A stretch of DNA of 6,918 bases, taken from Bacillota bacterium (GTDB lineage Bacteria > Bacillota > Clostridia > Oscillospirales > CAG-272). The stretch covers positions 1-6,918 of the forward strand of contig JAJQHI010000067.1 in assembly GCA_021199825.1 (NCBI GenBank). Reading direction: 5' to 3'. Position numbers and translations under genes: made by a program. Within the stretch, counting starts at the first letter, position 1; each line of letters starts with the position of its first letter. The notes under the pieces are model-generated. The model searched no databases. It saw only the letters and a program-made list of their open reading frames with translations, and was not told the origin of the DNA. Below, one piece after another: positions 5,354-6,918 of the stretch.

Positions 5354-6918
5354 TTATTTTGGAATATCGATTTCATAAGTGCCGCGGGCAAGGTCAGCTG
5401 TAACGGTGACGCCGCCCTCGAATGTGCTCCTTTGCACTTTTCCGTTTTCATCGAGAAGCTCGTGGTTTATCATCTCGGCAAAAGCGATTTTCTCATGCAG
5501 TTCTGACATGACGCGGCAGCGTCTGATGTCATTTTGCAGCCTTTCACGGTTGCCCTCTCCGAACGCGCCGTCTGTTCCGGGATATGCGCCATCCCTTAAG
5601 AGATACGGAATCCCTCTGTTGATGAGCGCGTAAAGCATATAGTCTTCCGTCTCCGTCGTATCCATGATCCACGGAACAATAACGCAGTCGTGATAAACAA
5701 GGCTGAAAAGCGGCACGGGTATTCCGCGCTTCGGCTCTCCGCCCTTGCGCATCATGAAGTCATATGGCGCATAGTGACAGAACACAAGGCTTCTCATGCT
5801 CCAGTCGGCAACCTCCTCGGAGCTTGTGAGTATTCCGTTTGAAAGCAGATATTCAAAGCACTCACTGCGGTATGAAAGGCATTCGCGGCGCGTCATTTTA
5901 TGGCGGGGATTTGCACATTCGTCGCCCTCGTTGCATGTGAAAACGTCAAGATACGCGCAGTCAAGCTCTACTCCGCGGCGCTTTATCTCTTCAAAATTGC
6001 GTCTGACATAGTAGGGAGCCTGTGTAGCACAGAGATATTTCTGACGACCGCCCGCCCATGTGCTGTGACCCGGTATTGTGCCGTCTGAGTTCATGCAGGC
6101 ATAGTCTGGGTCATACGTTCTCGCGCGCTCATAATAATCACGGTACTGGTCATGAATGCCAAAAAGATAGCCGCATTCATGAAGCGCGTCGGCGAGCGAT
6201 TTCATTCCTTCCCAGCCGCCTGCCTCAAGGCACGCGGGGGTATAATCGGGGTGCTCGTTGTCGTAGCCTGGCTGTCCCCAGCCGTCAAGGTGTAAATAAA
6301 GCTTTTCAACCCCGAGCTCCGACAGAAGCCTCACCTCGCGCTCACGCTCCGAAAACGGTGTCAGCTCATAATTGTTTTCGGGGTGCTCCTTATCGTAAAA
6401 TCCTGATTCGGGGACAACATTTTTCTTTATCCCAACATGAACCACGGAGCTGCCGACAAGCTTATGTACACTCGGATTTTTTGCTGCTTTTTCGCAAAGA
6501 GATTTAAAAAGTCCCGTCTCCTTGGCGTATTTGCGGTAAACCTTTGAAAGCCTCACATAATCGCATTCAGACATAAAGGTATAGCGCATAATTCGGCGAG
6601 TATCCATCAATCCAAGGCTTGGCTCAAAGCGTACACCAACATGGGTGAAGGGACCGCCTGCCGGGTGGGATGCCTTATATCTGCCGTTATACGGTGTCAC
6701 ACATATGGCAATATATCCGTCCCCGTCCTTTACCTGTCCAAACCACGGCATATAGCTCCCCGCGGTTTCAAACATTCCATCAAAGGCGACGCCACCAAGT
6801 GGTGTTTCCCACGTATTAGGTATCATCAGCCCCTGTTCCTCGCAAAGCAGCGTATACCATGAGGGTGACGGCTCTTCAAATGACATCGACGAAGGAAAAT
6901 CGACATATTTGATTTGGC
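5354..6918 (-). CDS. Glycoside hydrolase, GH129/GH101/DUF5696-like (putative alpha-N-acetylgalactosaminidase), C-terminal part
   Basis: The frame is open to the right edge, so the start is missing. The ATG at 6886 is internal: ten sense codons precede it and no ribosome binding site is present. The visible 520 residues contain a beta-sandwich-like beginning, then a TIM-barrel segment. Counting from the internal Met, landmarks are YLHLDGWGQPGYDNEHPDY (197-215), GYLFGIHDQYRDYY (239-252), the acidic strand end AYLDVFTCNEGDE (311-323, Asp314 a candidate nucleophile), and GILTSSEEVADWSM (351-364, Glu357/Glu358 candidate acid/base), then a C-terminal beta region ending in TAA. This arrangement resembles retaining alpha-N-acetylgalactosaminidases of GH129 and GH101 and the related DUF5696 proteins; the assignment is from memory of family patterns. 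The adjacent N-acetylhexosamine kinase supports an amino-sugar substrate such as mucin O-glycan GalNAc. Whether the enzyme is secreted is unknown because its N-terminus is absent. Confidence 0.65.
   Translation of the reverse strand, partial: QIKYVDFPSSMSFEEPSPSWYTLLCEEQGLMIPNTWETPLGGVAFDGMFETAGSYMPWFGQVKDGDGYIAICVTPYNGRYKASHPAGGPFTHVGVRFEPSLGLMDTRRIMRYTFMSECDYVRLSKVYRKYAKETGLFKSLCEKAAKNPSVHKLVGSSVVHVGIKKNVVPESGFYDKEHPENNYELTPFSEREREVRLLSELGVEKLYLHLDGWGQPGYDNEHPDYTPACLEAGGWEGMKSLADALHECGYLFGIHDQYRDYYERARTYDPDYACMNSDGTIPGHSTWAGGRQKYLCATQAPYYVRRNFEEIKRRGVELDCAYLDVFTCNEGDECANPRHKMTRRECLSYRSECFEYLLSNGILTSSEEVADWSMRSLVFCHYAPYDFMMRKGGEPKRGIPVPLFSLVYHDCVIVPWIMDTTETEDYMLYALINRGIPYLLRDGAYPGTDGAFGEGNRERLQNDIRRCRVMSELHEKIAFAEMINHELLDENGKVQRSTFEGGVTVTADLARGTYEIDIPK

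Noticed and set aside
6058..6507. Plus-strand open frame of 149 codons opposite the glycoside hydrolase
   Set aside because: Composition is typical of an antisense shadow (rich in Arg, Ser, His) and it overlaps the hydrolase barrel region.
6884..6886. ATG at 6886 as the true start of the glycoside hydrolase
   Set aside because: The frame stays open for ten more codons to the window edge, there is no ribosome binding site before this ATG, and the protein begins mid-domain.

Overview
The window looks like chromosomal DNA from an anaerobic, gut-type Firmicute (Clostridia). The evidence is strong GGAGG-type ribosome binding sites, a lipobox-type signal on the metal-binding protein, a Clostridia-style ABC-3 metal permease, and an N-acetylhexosamine kinase beside a glycoside hydrolase. 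That assignment is inferred from protein style and gene content; no marker gene is present. Every real gene is on the minus strand, so the window is read from right to left. There are no RNA genes, mobile elements, CRISPR arrays or long repeats that I can see, and no gene-free stretch longer than about 240 bases.

Right half (about 4100-6918): the end of a sugar-use operon. It holds the C-terminal 520 residues of a TIM-barrel glycoside hydrolase related to the GH129/GH101/DUF5696 group, whose start lies beyond the right edge. Nineteen bases downstream is a complete NahK-type N-acetylhexosamine 1-kinase. Together they suggest release of GalNAc (or a related sugar) from mucin-type O-glycans and its phosphorylation at C1. 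The unit ends in a very strong intrinsic terminator at 4103-4147.

Left half (1-4061): a second operon in the order zur-like regulator, znuA, znuC, znuB, comEC. It has a clear promoter (TTGCAT, 17 bp, TAAAAT with extended -10). A Fur-family-like inverted repeat overlaps the predicted transcription start, so the regulator probably controls its own operon. The regulator senses metal, the lipoprotein ZnuA binds it outside the membrane, and ZnuC (ATPase) and ZnuB (permease) import it. comEC, the DNA-uptake channel, overlaps znuB by 4 bp and runs off the left edge, which ties competence machinery to a metal-import transcript.

Most notable points: (1) the expected start of znuB has an excellent Shine-Dalgarno but is followed by an in-frame TAG after seven codons, forcing the permease to start at a GTG with no ribosome binding site or to be read through; (2) comEC is coupled to a metal-uptake operon; (3) ZnuA lacks the usual third histidine ligand.
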